Assembly (NCBI RefSeq): GCF_041321155.1
Contig: NZ_JBGGWB010000001.1
Span: forward strand, 806,001 to 870,000
Direction of reading: 5' to 3'
Source of the DNA: Sphingomonas sp. IW22
GTDB lineage: Bacteria; Pseudomonadota; Alphaproteobacteria; Sphingomonadales; Sphingomonadaceae
DNA: 64,000 nucleotides
Every line of letters starts with the position of its first letter. The stretch's first letter is position 1. Positions 1 to 9,147 of the stretch are shown here, one piece after another. The translations under genes were made by a program, and so were the position numbers. The notes beneath the pieces were generated by a model. The model ran no database searches. It was not told the origin of the DNA and saw only the letters and a program-made list of their open reading frames with translations.

Positions 1-2229
1 CCCCAGCATCCGCCGCGCGTAAAAGGCATAGGGATCGGCCTTCAGCCGGTCGACCTCGGTCACGGACAGCTTGCGCGGGCGGTCCGCAACCGGCGGGCAC
101 GGCGCGGGTCGCGTCGCAGGCCGATGCGCGTCGGCGGCATCCAGCGCGCGCGCCCATTCGGCCAGATGCGGCACCGGCTCCAACCCCTCCGCCAACGCCT
201 CAAGCCGCAGCCAGAAGCGCGAGGCGATCTTGGGCGACGCCGCATCGCGCCGCGCGCGCGTCAGCATCACTTCGCGCGCGCCAAGGCCAAGGGCGAAGTC
301 GTGCGCCGACAGGCCGATCCGCCGCTCCAGCGCGGGCAGGCCCAGTTCGCTGCGGATGCGCGGCGCCAGCCAGGGGTCGGGCGCGGGCAGCGTCGGCCAC
401 ACCCCTTCGTTCAGGCCGCCCAGGATCATCAGGTCGGCGCTCTGGAACTGTGCCTCGATCAGGCCATAGATGGACAGGCGTGGGTGACCGCCTTGCGCGG
501 GCCGCACCGCAACCGCATCGAACAGCTCGCGCAACATCGGCAACAGCGCGCCGGGCGACACTGCGCGCGGCCCGTCGCCGCCGTCGCGCTCCAGCTGGTC
601 GAGCAGGTCCGCCGCCGCCCGCCCCTCGGCCCGCGACCATGCCGCATCGCCCGCCAGCAGCGTCGCCGCTTCGCGAAGCAGCCGGGCATGGTCGTCCAGC
701 GACCGGTCCCCGCCATCGGCCATCGCCGCAACGGGCGCCAGGCAGGTGCGCGCATCCTGCCACCACTCCGCCGCTGCCGCCCGCAGCGCGGCGGTGCGCT
801 TGTCACCCTGCGCCAGATGCGCGTCGATGCCGTCCAGCCCCGGCGCGGGGCGCGGGCCGCGCAAGGACAGGTCCAGCCGCCGCGCACCCTCCAGCCATTT
901 CAGCCGCCGCTCCCCGTCGTCGGCGGCGACCAGCGGGTGTTTCAAGAGCGCCAGCAGCGACATCGGCGCGAATCGCTGCCCCGCCGCCTCGGCAATCGCC
1001 AGCAACAGCGTGCCCGGCGCCAGCATCGACAGCGGGCGGCCCGCCGAATCGTCGATGGCGATGCCCCAGCGGGCGCAATGCGCCGCGACGCGGGCGGCCA
1101 GGTTGCGGTCGGGCGTTACCAAGGCCGCAGTCCGACCGGGCGTCTCCACCGCTTCGCGCAGGCGAAGGGCAATCGCCTGTGCCTCCTCCGCCGGGGTCGC
1201 CACTTCGATCGCGGTCACGCCGTCGAAGCGGCGCTCGGCACGCGGCAAGGTGGGCCAGCGATGGGTGAAGGCGGCGGGCAGCATCGCGCTGTCAATCGCC
1301 TTGCCGCGCGCGCTTGGCGCGTCGAGCTCGCTGGCGACGCGCCACGGCTGCACCTCCGCGCGCGACACGCCCATCCGGTCGAGCAGCAGCTTCAGGTGGA
1401 ATTGCGGGTGCGTCTCCACCGACGGGCGGCGCAGACCGGTGATGGGGTCGGGTGCATGGGGGCCAAGCGCGTCCCACACCGCGTCGTCCAGCCCCGTCGC
1501 AAGACCCGGCAGCACGACGAACCCGTCGGGCAGCCCGGCAATACAGCGCATCAGCCGTGCCACGGCGGGCACCGGCGACGTGACCCCCGCCGCACACACG
1601 AACCGCGCCGGAGCATGATCGGCCCAACGCTTTGCCGCCCGGTCGAGCAAGCGGCGGCGGCGTTCGGCAAGGTCGATGGCGCCCAGCCGCGCAAGCTCCC
1701 CCGGCCAGCGGTCCAGCACCACCTCGAACGTCGACAGCGCGGTCGCCCAATGCTGCGACAACTCCCCCGACAGGTCGAGCGCGCGCAGCGCCGCGGGGTC
1801 GATTTCCTCCACCTGCAACGCGTCCAGCGTTCGCGCCAGATCGCCCGCCAGCCGCACCGCCTCTGCCGCGTCGAAACCCGGCCGCGCTTCCTGAAGCAGA
1901 CGCGCCAGGATCAGGCGGCGGCGCAGCGGATCGACGGCTGGGGGCACCGGTGCGGCCTCTGCCGGGTCGAAAAACGGGCCGACCGCTTCGTCCAGTTCGG
2001 GGTCGCCGATGGGGACGATGCGCGGCAGCAGCAGCCCGCCCTCGCTCAGCCGCACGAACGCGTCGTTGACCGCGCGAACGGCGCGGCTGGTGGGCACCAG
2101 GATGACGCCGCGTGCCAGTGCCATCGGATCGCGCCCGAACCGGCGCATCAGGCCGATCGCCAGCGTGTCGGCAAACGCCTTGTTCGCGGGGATGGTATAG
2201 ACCGACGGCGCGCGGTGCGCGTCAGCCAT
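1..2229 (-). CDS. addB: AddB, double-strand break repair nuclease/helicase subunit (3' end outside window)
   Basis: AddB partners AddA in the AddAB (RecBCD-equivalent) enzyme, which resects DNA double-strand breaks and loads RecA. Reading the minus strand from the ATG at 2229 gives an open frame of 743 codons to the window edge. It begins MADAHRAPSVYTIPANKAFA, followed by a VPTSRAVRAVN stretch. The last residues visible (DPYAFYARRML) match the start of the C-terminal PD-(D/E)XK nuclease region, so that domain with its Fe-S cysteines lies outside. The start overlaps the end of murU by 8 bp, placing it last in this operon; addA usually follows. No frameshift is seen in the visible part. The identity is firm from N-terminal motifs and gene order. 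Confidence 0.88.
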   Translation of the reverse strand, partial: MADAHRAPSVYTIPANKAFADTLAIGLMRRFGRDPMALARGVILVPTSRAVRAVNDAFVRLSEGGLLLPRIVPIGDPELDEAVGPFFDPAEAAPVPPAVDPLRRRLILARLLQEARPGFDAAEAVRLAGDLARTLDALQVEEIDPAALRALDLSGELSQHWATALSTFEVVLDRWPGELARLGAIDLAERRRRLLDRAAKRWADHAPARFVCAAGVTSPVPAVARLMRCIAGLPDGFVVLPGLATGLDDAVWDALGPHAPDPITGLRRPSVETHPQFHLKLLLDRMGVSRAEVQPWRVASELDAPSARGKAIDSAMLPAAFTHRWPTLPRAERRFDGVTAIEVATPAEEAQAIALRLREAVETPGRTAALVTPDRNLAARVAAHCARWGIAIDDSAGRPLSMLAPGTLLLAIAEAAGQRFAPMSLLALLKHPLVAADDGERRLKWLEGARRLDLSLRGPRPAPGLDGIDAHLAQGDKRTAALRAAAAEWWQDARTCLAPVAAMADGGDRSLDDHARLLREAATLLAGDAAWSRAEGRAAADLLDQLERDGGDGPRAVSPGALLPMLRELFDAVAVRPAQGGHPRLSIYGLIEAQFQSADLMILGGLNEGVWPTLPAPDPWLAPRIRSELGLPALERRIGLSAHDFALGLGAREVMLTRARRDAASPKIASRFWLRLEALAEGLEPVPHLAEWARALDAADAHRPATRPAPCPPVADRPRKLSVTEVDRLKADPYAFYARRMLG

Positions 2230-2977
2230 CGGCCAGCATCGCTTCGGTCATGGCGATCGACGGCGGGCTGCCGACATCGAACCACAGGCCTTCATGCGCC
2301 AAACCCCATGCACGGCCCGCTTCAATGGCGCGCTGCCAGAACAAGTTGGTCGAAAACGGTCCTTCGGGATAGTCGGCGATGATTGCGGGGTTCAAAATCT
2401 GGACCCCGGTGAACACGAACGGCGCCAACCGCCCCGGCGCACGGCGACGCAGGATCTGCCCGGTGGAGCCGAGGTGGAAATCGCCCAGCCCTCCATGCCC
2501 ATGCGCGCGCGCCAGCGGCACCATCAACAACAGCGCGTCCATGCGGCTGGCATCCCACAATTGCGCCAGCTGGATGATCGCGTCGATCGGCCCGTCGATC
2601 CACAGATTGTCGCTGTTGACGCACAGGATCGGGTCGTCGCCCAACAACGGCCGCGCCTTGGCCAAGCCGCCGCCGGTTTCCAGCAACTGGTCCCGCTCGT
2701 CGGAGACGACGACGTCGATACCCTTCACCCGGTGAGTCAGATGCGCTTCCAGCACATCGGCCAGGTAATGGACGTTCACGACCGCGCGCTCGACCCCGGC
2801 GGAACGCAGCCGGTCGAACACATGGTCGATCAGCGGCTTGCCAGCAACTTCGACCAGCGGCTTGGGGCGGGTGGCGGTCAGCGGGCGCATCCGCTTGCCA
2901 AGACCGGCGGCCATGACCATCGCGGTGCGCGGCACGGCGACATCCGGATTGGGGCGGAGCGAAAGCGTCTGTGCCAT
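2222..2977 (-). CDS. murU: MurU-type nucleotidyltransferase (N-acetylmuramate-1-phosphate uridylyltransferase)
   Basis: In the family this enzyme makes UDP-MurNAc from MurNAc-1-phosphate and UTP, the last step of the cell-wall recycling shortcut that bypasses de novo MurA/MurB. The 251-residue protein opens with the sugar-nucleotidyltransferase signature MAAGLGKRMRPLT at about residues 22-34, followed by RPKPLVEVAGKPLIDH. A CVNSDNLW segment supplies the metal-binding aspartate. It starts 3 nt after the stop of amgK and overlaps addB by 8 bp, so it is co-transcribed. A mannose-1-phosphate guanylyltransferase label is the usual alternative from similarity alone; the adjacent kinase favours MurU. 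Confidence 0.85.
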   Translation of the reverse strand: MAQTLSLRPNPDVAVPRTAMVMAAGLGKRMRPLTATRPKPLVEVAGKPLIDHVFDRLRSAGVERAVVNVHYLADVLEAHLTHRVKGIDVVVSDERDQLLETGGGLAKARPLLGDDPILCVNSDNLWIDGPIDAIIQLAQLWDASRMDALLLMVPLARAHGHGGLGDFHLGSTGQILRRRAPGRLAPFVFTGVQILNPAIIADYPEGPFSTNLFWQRAIEAGRAWGLAHEGLWFDVGSPPSIAMTEAMLADG

Positions 2978-2980
2978 GGG

Positions 2981-3949
2981 TCAGCCTGCCAGCACGATCG
3001 GGTCGCCGCGCATTGCGGACGGAATATGTGCGTCGAACCAGCGCGCCACGGGGGCCAGCGCCGGGTGCGCGAGATCGCGCTCCAGATAGGTCCAGACACG
3101 CGGGCACAGCGTCGGGTAACGCGGCTTTCCATCGCGCTGCCACAAACGGGTGAAGATGCCGATGATCTTGGCGTTCCGCTGCGCGCCCAGCACGTGATAG
3201 GCGGTGGTGAAATCGTCGCCAACGCCAACGGTGCGGCAATAAAGGTCCAGCATCGCCGCCTCGATCGCCGCAGGCACGTCGCGCCGCGCGTCCTGCAACA
3301 GGGACACCAGGTCATAGGCCGGATGCCCCGCCAGCGCGTCCTGGAAATCGAGCAGACCCAGCGTTTCATGGCCGTCGATCAGCATCAGGTTTTCGGCATG
3401 ATAGTCACGCAGGACCGTCACGGCCGGCACGCCGTTCAGCGGCGCCAGCACCTGCTCCCACGCCGCGCGATAGCCAGCGACATCGACGTCCAGTCCGATG
3501 GCGGGGCAATACCATTCGGTCAGCAGACCCGCCTCACGCTGATATTCGGTCAGGTCATAGGGGCGCAGCGCCATGGGTTCATGGCCATGCAGCCGGACGA
3601 GCAGGCGAACCGCCTCCTCATACAGACGCAATTCGCTTTCGGGCGCCGCGTCCACCGTTTCGCGCATGCGGGCGTTGCCGAAATCCTCCAGCAGGACCAG
3701 CCCGTTGGCCAGATCCTCGCCCAAAATGGCGGGTGCTGCGAAGCCGCGCTCGGTCAACCATCGCGCGACCGACAGGAAAGGGCGCGGGTCCTCATGCGGG
3801 GGTGGCGCGTCCATCAGGATCGCGGAGCGACCCGGCGCCACGGCACGGAAATAGCGGCGAAACGATGCGTCGCCGGCGAGCGGCTGGATCTCGGCATCGT
3901 CCCAGCCAATGGCGGCGAGAAAGGGCAGCGCCGCGGCCGGAGGATTCAT
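2981..3949 (-). CDS. amgK: AmgK, N-acetylmuramate/N-acetylglucosamine anomeric kinase
   Basis: An aminoglycoside-phosphotransferase-fold kinase which, in characterised homologues, phosphorylates MurNAc at the anomeric position for MurU. The 322-residue product has the N-lobe GDASFRRYFR motif and the catalytic-loop sequence LRDYHAENLM. The metal-binding Asp lies in LLDFQDALAGHPAYDL. I chose the start at 3949 because its ATG overlaps the TsaE stop as ATGA. Two upstream in-frame starts (3961 and 3973) lie inside tsaE. Pairing with murU 3 nt downstream supports a peptidoglycan-recycling role. Such bypass pathways can lower fosfomycin susceptibility in other bacteria; whether that holds here is inference. 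Confidence 0.88.
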   Translation of the reverse strand: MNPPAAALPFLAAIGWDDAEIQPLAGDASFRRYFRAVAPGRSAILMDAPPPHEDPRPFLSVARWLTERGFAAPAILGEDLANGLVLLEDFGNARMRETVDAAPESELRLYEEAVRLLVRLHGHEPMALRPYDLTEYQREAGLLTEWYCPAIGLDVDVAGYRAAWEQVLAPLNGVPAVTVLRDYHAENLMLIDGHETLGLLDFQDALAGHPAYDLVSLLQDARRDVPAAIEAAMLDLYCRTVGVGDDFTTAYHVLGAQRNAKIIGIFTRLWQRDGKPRYPTLCPRVWTYLERDLAHPALAPVARWFDAHIPSAMRGDPIVLAG

Positions 3950-4392
3950 GTCAGGGGCCATCGCCCCTCCCATGCCGCCGGAACCTCAACTGTCAAGCCA
4001 CGCGCGCCGTCCTGCCCGACCGAAAGCGTCAGACGCAGGGCATCGCGGAACCAGTATTCGCCGACCCGTTCGGGCCACTCGACCAGCAGTGCGCCGTCGT
4101 GACGCGCATCGTCCAGCCCCAGTTCGTACAGTTCCGCCTCATCCTCGATCCGATAAAGATCGACGTGAAGGACCGGCAACCGCACTTCCGGCGGGGCATA
4201 GCTCTGCACGATCGCATAGCTGGGGCTGGGCGCCTCCCCCTCCAGGCCCAGCGCCGCCAGCAACCCGCGCGCCAGCGTCGTCTTGCCCGCGCCCAACGGG
4301 CCGGACAGGGTAACGACATCGCCCGCGCGCAGCACGCCCGCCAGCTTTGCACCCAGCGCCATCATCGCGCCCTCGTCCGCCAGCCGCATCAT
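3946..4392 (-). CDS. tsaE: TsaE, tRNA t6A biosynthesis ATPase
   Basis: TsaE is the small ATPase of the TsaBDE complex that makes N6-threonylcarbamoyladenosine at A37 of ANN-decoding tRNAs. The 148-residue protein carries a clear P-loop, GPLGAGKTTLARGLL, at about residues 35-49, and the family sequence HVDLYRIEDEAELYELGLDD near residue 80. Both junctions are ATGA overlaps: with the divL stop upstream and the amgK start downstream. These fix the start at 4392 and argue for translational coupling. Length is normal for the family. Confidence 0.92.
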   Translation of the reverse strand: MMRLADEGAMMALGAKLAGVLRAGDVVTLSGPLGAGKTTLARGLLAALGLEGEAPSPSYAIVQSYAPPEVRLPVLHVDLYRIEDEAELYELGLDDARHDGALLVEWPERVGEYWFRDALRLTLSVGQDGARGLTVEVPAAWEGRWPLT

Positions 4393-6767
4393 TTGCGTGG
4401 CAGCTCGATGGTAATCAGCGTGCCCTGACCGGGTTCGGAGACAAGCGCGATGGTCCCGCCATGCGCCTCAAGCAATTGGCGGGCCAGCGGCAGGCCAAGG
4501 CTCAATGCCCGCTCCCCGGCCCCGGCCACGCCCTCTCGCGCGAAACGGTCAAAGGCGCGGGCCTGCGCTTCTGCCGACATGCCGGGGCCATTGTCGGACA
4601 CGACGATCCGCGCCCGGTCGCGCGTGCCATCGACGTGCAGCAGCACGCGCCCGCCCGCCGGGGTCGACAGGATGGCGTGGCGCAGCACATGTTCGATGGC
4701 CTGGCGCAGACGCCGCCCCTCACCCTTGATGCGCCCGGCGCTGCTTCGCACCTCGGTCGCCAGTTCGACGGGCTTTTCCGCAGCCAGCGGGGCCACTGCG
4801 GCGGCGGCGGTTTCGGCCACTTCACCGATGGCAAGCGCGGTGCGGACGGGCGACTGATCGGCAAGCGTCAGTTCCAGCACATCGTCCACAAGCGACCCCA
4901 GCCGCTCGGCGGAATCGAGGATCGCTTGCGTATATCCACGCGCATCGGCCGACAGATCCCCGGCATAGCCGGCGTGCAACATTTCCGCGAACCCCTTGAT
5001 CGAGGTCAGCGGCGTGCGGAGTTCATAGCTCATGTTCGCGACAAAGGCGGTCTTGACCTTGTCAGCCGCTTCCAGCGCGTCGTTCCGGTCGCGCAGCGCC
5101 TGTTCGATGCGGCGGCTGTCCGAGATGTCGAGCATGGTGAACAGCGCATTGCCGTCGGGCAGCGGGACCGCGCCGAATTCGAAATGGCGCCCATCGGCGA
5201 ATGCGACGCGACCGCCGCGCTGTATCCGTTCCGACGTGGCGGAGCGCACCAGTTCGGCCATGAGCGACGCACGCGAAGGATTGGCCAGCCGGTCCGCCGC
5301 CGCACGTGCCAGCGCGTCGACGCGCGGATTCGCCTGAAGCATCGCTTCCTCGAAACCGAAAACGCTGCGGAACTTGTTGTTCCAGTGCTGAAGCCGCCCG
5401 TCGCCGGCAAAGACCGCAATCGCTTCGAACAGGTTTTCGATGGTCGCGGTGCGAACGCGCAGCAGGGTGTCGCGCGCGCTGGCCAGCTGAATCTGTTCGG
5501 TGCGATCCTCGAAGATCAGCAACAGCCCGCCATCGGGCAGCGGCTGGGCCACGACGCGCAGATGCGTGCCGCCCGCCAGATGCCAGCTTTCCTCCAGCGA
5601 TTCGTCGGCCGCCGTGAACCAGCCGCGCCGTTCCGCTTTCCAGCCGGGGAAGTCGCGCACTTCGGGAAGCCGCCCGCCTTCGCGCATCCGTTCCAGCACG
5701 CGGTCGAATTCGGGGCGGTCGGCCAGCCATTCGGGGCGGATCGCGAACAGACGCCGAAATGCCTGGTTGCAGAAGGTCAGGCTGCGGTCGGGGGCGAATT
5801 GCGCCACCCCGGCGGAAATGCGGTCCAGCATGGCCCGCTGCGCCTCGCCAAAGCGCTTGATGCCGGTGCGCGCCTGCTCCAGCTCTTCGATGTCGATCGC
5901 AAAACCGGCGATCCCGCCATCGGCCAGCGGCACGTCATGGACGCGCAGCATCCGGCGCTGACCACCGATCGTCGCGGGCATTGACGTCGCGCGGGGCAAG
6001 CTGTCTTCGCGCACTGCCTGCGCCTGGACCGGCGGCGCGCCGGGGGCGCCCATTTCGACCAGTTCGCTCTGGCGCGCGATCACGTCGTCGCCATCGTTGC
6101 CCTCGACCGCATCGACATAGGCCGAATTGACCATCGCCAGCTTGAGGTCGGGGCCGCGATACCACATTGGCATCGGCGCCGCTTCGATCAGGCCCTTGAG
6201 CGCGCGATAGGCGTCGCGCAGTCGCGCCACCTGATCGGTCAGGCGCGAAACCTCTCCCTGCGTCTGGGTCGCGTCGAAAAACCAGATGATCACGCCGGGA
6301 TCGGCTGCAACGGATGCCGGCGCGCGCTCCCCTACCGCGAGTAACAGCCGCTCTCCACCCACGGCACGCACCGGCAGACGAAAGGGTATCGCGGCCTGTT
6401 GTGCGGCATCGACAGCCGTCGCCAGTCGCTGCGCGTCCTCAGCGATCAGCCCGCCCTGATCGCTGGATAATGCGGCAAGGCTGACCGGCGCGTCGACGAG
6501 ACCCAGCCAGTCGAGCAACGGACCGGGCACTTCCACCCGCCCATCGACGTGAACCATCATCGCGCGCGCCGGCGCAGAATGGATCAGCGCCCACAGCCGC
6601 GCATTGTCGGCAACGGTTTCGCGCGCGTGCGCGCGCATCGCTATACCGGTATAAAGCGCCCAGCACGCGGCACTGATCAACAGCGCAAGCACCGTGCCGA
6701 CGATCACCACACTGCCCAGCCCGGATATCATGCCCGATATCGGCGCGCATGCGCGCTGGCCCGCCAT
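4389..6767 (-). CDS. divL: DivL-like PAS-domain pseudo-histidine kinase (Tyr in place of the phospho-His)
   Basis: In Caulobacter DivL is an atypical membrane kinase that acts with CckA and DivK in the cell-cycle phosphorelay. This 792-residue protein has one N-terminal membrane span (about residues 17-40), several PAS-like segments (roughly 190-310, 320-440, 450-560), a dimerisation helix and an HATPase domain. The H-box reads MSYELRTPLTS, with Tyr (codon at 5025-5027, residue about 581) where kinases have His. The N-box is HVLRHA instead of NxxxN, while the DNGPGM box is kept. DivL beside tsaE is my recollection of the alphaproteobacterial arrangement. The start could also be the internal ATG at 6731. 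PAS boundaries are approximate. Confidence 0.85.
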   Translation of the reverse strand: MAGQRACAPISGMISGLGSVVIVGTVLALLISAACWALYTGIAMRAHARETVADNARLWALIHSAPARAMMVHVDGRVEVPGPLLDWLGLVDAPVSLAALSSDQGGLIAEDAQRLATAVDAAQQAAIPFRLPVRAVGGERLLLAVGERAPASVAADPGVIIWFFDATQTQGEVSRLTDQVARLRDAYRALKGLIEAAPMPMWYRGPDLKLAMVNSAYVDAVEGNDGDDVIARQSELVEMGAPGAPPVQAQAVREDSLPRATSMPATIGGQRRMLRVHDVPLADGGIAGFAIDIEELEQARTGIKRFGEAQRAMLDRISAGVAQFAPDRSLTFCNQAFRRLFAIRPEWLADRPEFDRVLERMREGGRLPEVRDFPGWKAERRGWFTAADESLEESWHLAGGTHLRVVAQPLPDGGLLLIFEDRTEQIQLASARDTLLRVRTATIENLFEAIAVFAGDGRLQHWNNKFRSVFGFEEAMLQANPRVDALARAAADRLANPSRASLMAELVRSATSERIQRGGRVAFADGRHFEFGAVPLPDGNALFTMLDISDSRRIEQALRDRNDALEAADKVKTAFVANMSYELRTPLTSIKGFAEMLHAGYAGDLSADARGYTQAILDSAERLGSLVDDVLELTLADQSPVRTALAIGEVAETAAAAVAPLAAEKPVELATEVRSSAGRIKGEGRRLRQAIEHVLRHAILSTPAGGRVLLHVDGTRDRARIVVSDNGPGMSAEAQARAFDRFAREGVAGAGERALSLGLPLARQLLEAHGGTIALVSEPGQGTLITIELPRK

Positions 6768-6993
6768 TGTTCCATAAGGACTGCCCTAGAGTGGCGCAGC
6801 CCGCGGCGAAAGGGGGTTGATGACAAACCGTTCACCATATTGGCGATAACAGTGGCGTCTGGCCACGTCATTCAGCATCGGCTAATCGATGGAACGGCAC
6901 AACCCGACGCGCGCGTGAGGGAGGAGCGAAGTGGCTTCCCCAAGCGTTTCAATATGATCGGGTGTCATTCGCATCCGCAGCCGGAGAGTTTGC

Positions 6994-7578
6994 ATGTTCA
7001 AGTCCCACAAGCGCCGCATCGGATTGGTCCTCGCCGGTGCCGTTGCGCTGTCGGCCTGTGCGACGCCAACGCCCTATCGCCCAGTCACCGGCCAGGGCAG
7101 CTATCGCACGGGTTATTTCGACGAACAGATCGAGGATAATCGTTTCCGCGTCGGTTTTTCGGGCAACAGCCTGACATCGCGTGAGACGGTGGAACGCTAT
7201 TTGTTGTTCCGTGCCGCCCAGCTGACGCTGGAACGCGGGTTCGACCACTTCACGCTGGTCGACCGCGACACCGAACGCCGCACACGTACACAGGTTATCG
7301 ACGATCCGTTCATGGGTCCGGGCTGGGGCGGCTTTTATGGCGGCTGGGGTCCTCGCTGGCGCTATTTCCGACCCGGCCTTGGCTGGGGCGGTTGGGGTGG
7401 CTGGGGCGGCTGGGGGTCGGGCATCACCGATGTCCGCCAGATCGACCGCTACGAAGCCCAGGCCGAAATTCTGACGGGTCGCGGTCCCAAGCCGCAGGAT
7501 GTCCGCGCTTTCGACGCGCGCCAGGTGGTGGAAAATCTGGGTCCGAACATTCGCCTGCCGGACGAACGTCGCCGCTAA
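6994..7578 (+). CDS. CC0125/CC1285-type lipoprotein
   Basis: A 194-residue predicted lipoprotein with a short signal and lipobox LSAC at about residues 22-25. The conserved block YRTGYFDEQIEDNRF near residues 37-51, followed by FSGNSLTSRETVE, is the part I recognise from the Caulobacter CC0125/CC1285 family. The second half has an aromatic/glycine tract (WGGFYGGWGPRWRYF and GWGGWGGWGG, about residues 110-142). Function is unknown; an envelope location is inferred from the lipobox. It stands alone, with 226 bp of non-coding DNA upstream and a stem-loop after the stop. Confidence 0.8.
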   Translation: MFKSHKRRIGLVLAGAVALSACATPTPYRPVTGQGSYRTGYFDEQIEDNRFRVGFSGNSLTSRETVERYLLFRAAQLTLERGFDHFTLVDRDTERRTRTQVIDDPFMGPGWGGFYGGWGPRWRYFRPGLGWGGWGGWGGWGSGITDVRQIDRYEAQAEILTGRGPKPQDVRAFDARQVVENLGPNIRLPDERRR

Positions 7579-7606
7579 ACCACGGGTTTTCGCACAGGCC
7601 AGATGG

Positions 7607-7630
7607 GGGGCGTCCGGTAACGGTCGCCCC
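7607..7630 (+). terminator. Stem-loop after the CC0125-type lipoprotein gene
   Basis: GGGGCG-t-CCG pairs with CGG-t-CGCCCC around a gtaa loop, 28 nt after the stop codon, followed by TTGTCGTTT. It reads as an intrinsic terminator with an imperfect U-tract. Confidence 0.5.
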
Positions 7631-7752
7631 TTGTCGTTTGTGGGGGAAATGTCGTCCACAGACTTATCAACAGCTTTCCCCACCCTTTGCTTGCACCACT
7701 TCGGGTTGGGCGGCACCTTGCGGTCTGCGGCCATTTGCCGCAGTCAGGATTG

Positions 7753-8262
7753 ATGACGATGCTCGACGAAGCCGAATATGACCGCGACGATGCGGCCCCG
7801 ATCGATATGCTCGAAAATTATTTCGCGGCACATGGTTGGACCCACGAGCGCGAAGACGACGAGATCGTCGCCAAGGTCAAGGGAAGCTGGACCGAATATG
7901 AATTGCGCGCGATCTGGCGCGAAGAAGACGGCGTGCTTCAGTTCCTGGCCCTGCCCGACATCCGCGTCGCCGACGAACGGCGTCCCGCGATTTATGAGAC
8001 GCTTGGACTGGTCAACGAACAATTGTGGATCGGCCATTTCGAACTTTGGTCGTCCAGCGGCATCCTGCTTTATCGCCACGCCGCCGTGCTGGACGGCGAC
8101 GACGATGCGACGATGAGCCTGGATCGCGCCGAATTGCTGGTGGAGACTGCGATCGACGAGTGCGAACGCTTCTATCCCGTTTTCCAGTTCGTGCTGTGGG
8201 GCGGCAAATCCCCGCGTGAAGCAATTGCCGCTGCGCTGATCGAAACGCAGGGAGAGGCGTGA
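7753..8262 (+). CDS. YbjN domain-containing protein
   Basis: A 169-residue acidic, soluble protein. The YbjN fold is suggested by LENYFAAHGW near the N terminus, the central DGVLQFLALPDIRV and RPAIYETLGLVNEQLWIGHFEL segments, and FYPVFQFVLWGGKSP near the C terminus. YbjN proteins resemble type III secretion chaperones in fold and are linked to stress and motility in enterics; the role in sphingomonads is not established. The ATG at 7753 is preferred over the longer frame from 7687, which lacks the conserved start. The stop overlaps the proC start, so the two are probably one operon. Confidence 0.82.
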   Translation: MTMLDEAEYDRDDAAPIDMLENYFAAHGWTHEREDDEIVAKVKGSWTEYELRAIWREEDGVLQFLALPDIRVADERRPAIYETLGLVNEQLWIGHFELWSSSGILLYRHAAVLDGDDDATMSLDRAELLVETAIDECERFYPVFQFVLWGGKSPREAIAAALIETQGEA

Positions 8263-9077
8263 TGGAAAGCGGCGCGGCGCATGCTCGACTGTGGCTGGTC
8301 GGCGCCGGCAACATGGGCGGCTCGATGCTGCGTCGCTGGGTGGCCAGCGGCATCGCCCCCGACCGCATCACGGTCATCGATCCCGGCAACCCGATCGTCC
8401 CTGAGGGCGTCCGCGTCGTCGCCACCGCGCCCGACGGGCCGATGCCCGACATTGTCGTGCTGGCGGTCAAGCCGCAGCTGATCGATCAGGCATTGCCGAC
8501 GCTGCGCCGTGAAACGGGCGCGGGTGGCCCTGCCATTCTGGTGTCGATCCTCGCGGGGGTTGAGATTGACGCGCTGCGCCGCCGCTTTGCGGCTCAGGCC
8601 TATGTCCGCGCCATGCCGAACCTGCCCGTCGCCATCGGCAAGGGTGTGGTCGCATTGCACAGCGACAGCGACGTGCCGGCCGTGCGGGGCGCGGCCGAAG
8701 CGCTGATGGCGCCGCTTGGCCTGGTCGAATGGGTGGATCAGCCGCTGTTCGACGTGGTCACCGCGCTGTCGGGCAGCGGGCCGGGCTTTACCTATCGCTT
8801 TATCGACGCTCTGGCGCAGGCCGGGGCCGAGCTTGGCCTGCCCGCCGATCAGTCGCTGAGACTGGCGCGTGCGACGGTCGAGGGCTCGGCGATCCTTGCC
8901 GCCGAAAGCGACGAGACGCCCGGCGCGCTGGCGGATCGGGTGGCGTCCAAGGGGGGATCGACGCGCGAAGGGTTGAACATCCTCGACCGCGACGATGCGC
9001 TGGTCGAACTGCTCACCGCCACCATCGACGCCGCGACGCGCAGGAACGCCGAAATGGCTGCCGAGGCGCGCGGCTGA
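8262..9077 (+). CDS. proC: Pyrroline-5-carboxylate reductase (ProC)
   Basis: Catalyses NAD(P)H-dependent reduction of pyrroline-5-carboxylate to proline, the last step of proline synthesis. The 271-residue protein has the Rossmann motif LVGAGNMGGSML at the N terminus, VLAVKPQ near residue 67 and VRAMPNLPVAIGKGV near residue 115. The C-terminal family signature GSGPGFTYRFIDAL and the substrate-loop sequence SKGGSTREGL are present. The ATG at 8262 shares its A with the YbjN TGA stop; a GTG one codon earlier is an alternative. Length and motifs are normal. Confidence 0.95.
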   Translation: MESGAAHARLWLVGAGNMGGSMLRRWVASGIAPDRITVIDPGNPIVPEGVRVVATAPDGPMPDIVVLAVKPQLIDQALPTLRRETGAGGPAILVSILAGVEIDALRRRFAAQAYVRAMPNLPVAIGKGVVALHSDSDVPAVRGAAEALMAPLGLVEWVDQPLFDVVTALSGSGPGFTYRFIDALAQAGAELGLPADQSLRLARATVEGSAILAAESDETPGALADRVASKGGSTREGLNILDRDDALVELLTATIDAATRRNAEMAAEARG

Positions 9078-9147
9078 AGGGAACGTGACGCCCCTCCAGT
9101 GGGTTATGGTCTGATCGACTGCCCATCCGAACGACTGGAGGTTCGCC

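Noticed and set aside
124..2382. 752-codon plus-strand frame opposite addB
   Set aside because: It is the Arg/Gln/His-rich antisense shadow common in high-GC genomes. The minus strand carries AddB and the start of MurU.
7650..7682. DnaA-box-like TTATCAACA and a nearby TCCACAGA
   Set aside because: One imperfect box without a cluster of boxes, an AT-rich unwinding element or origin-type neighbours; not enough for an origin.
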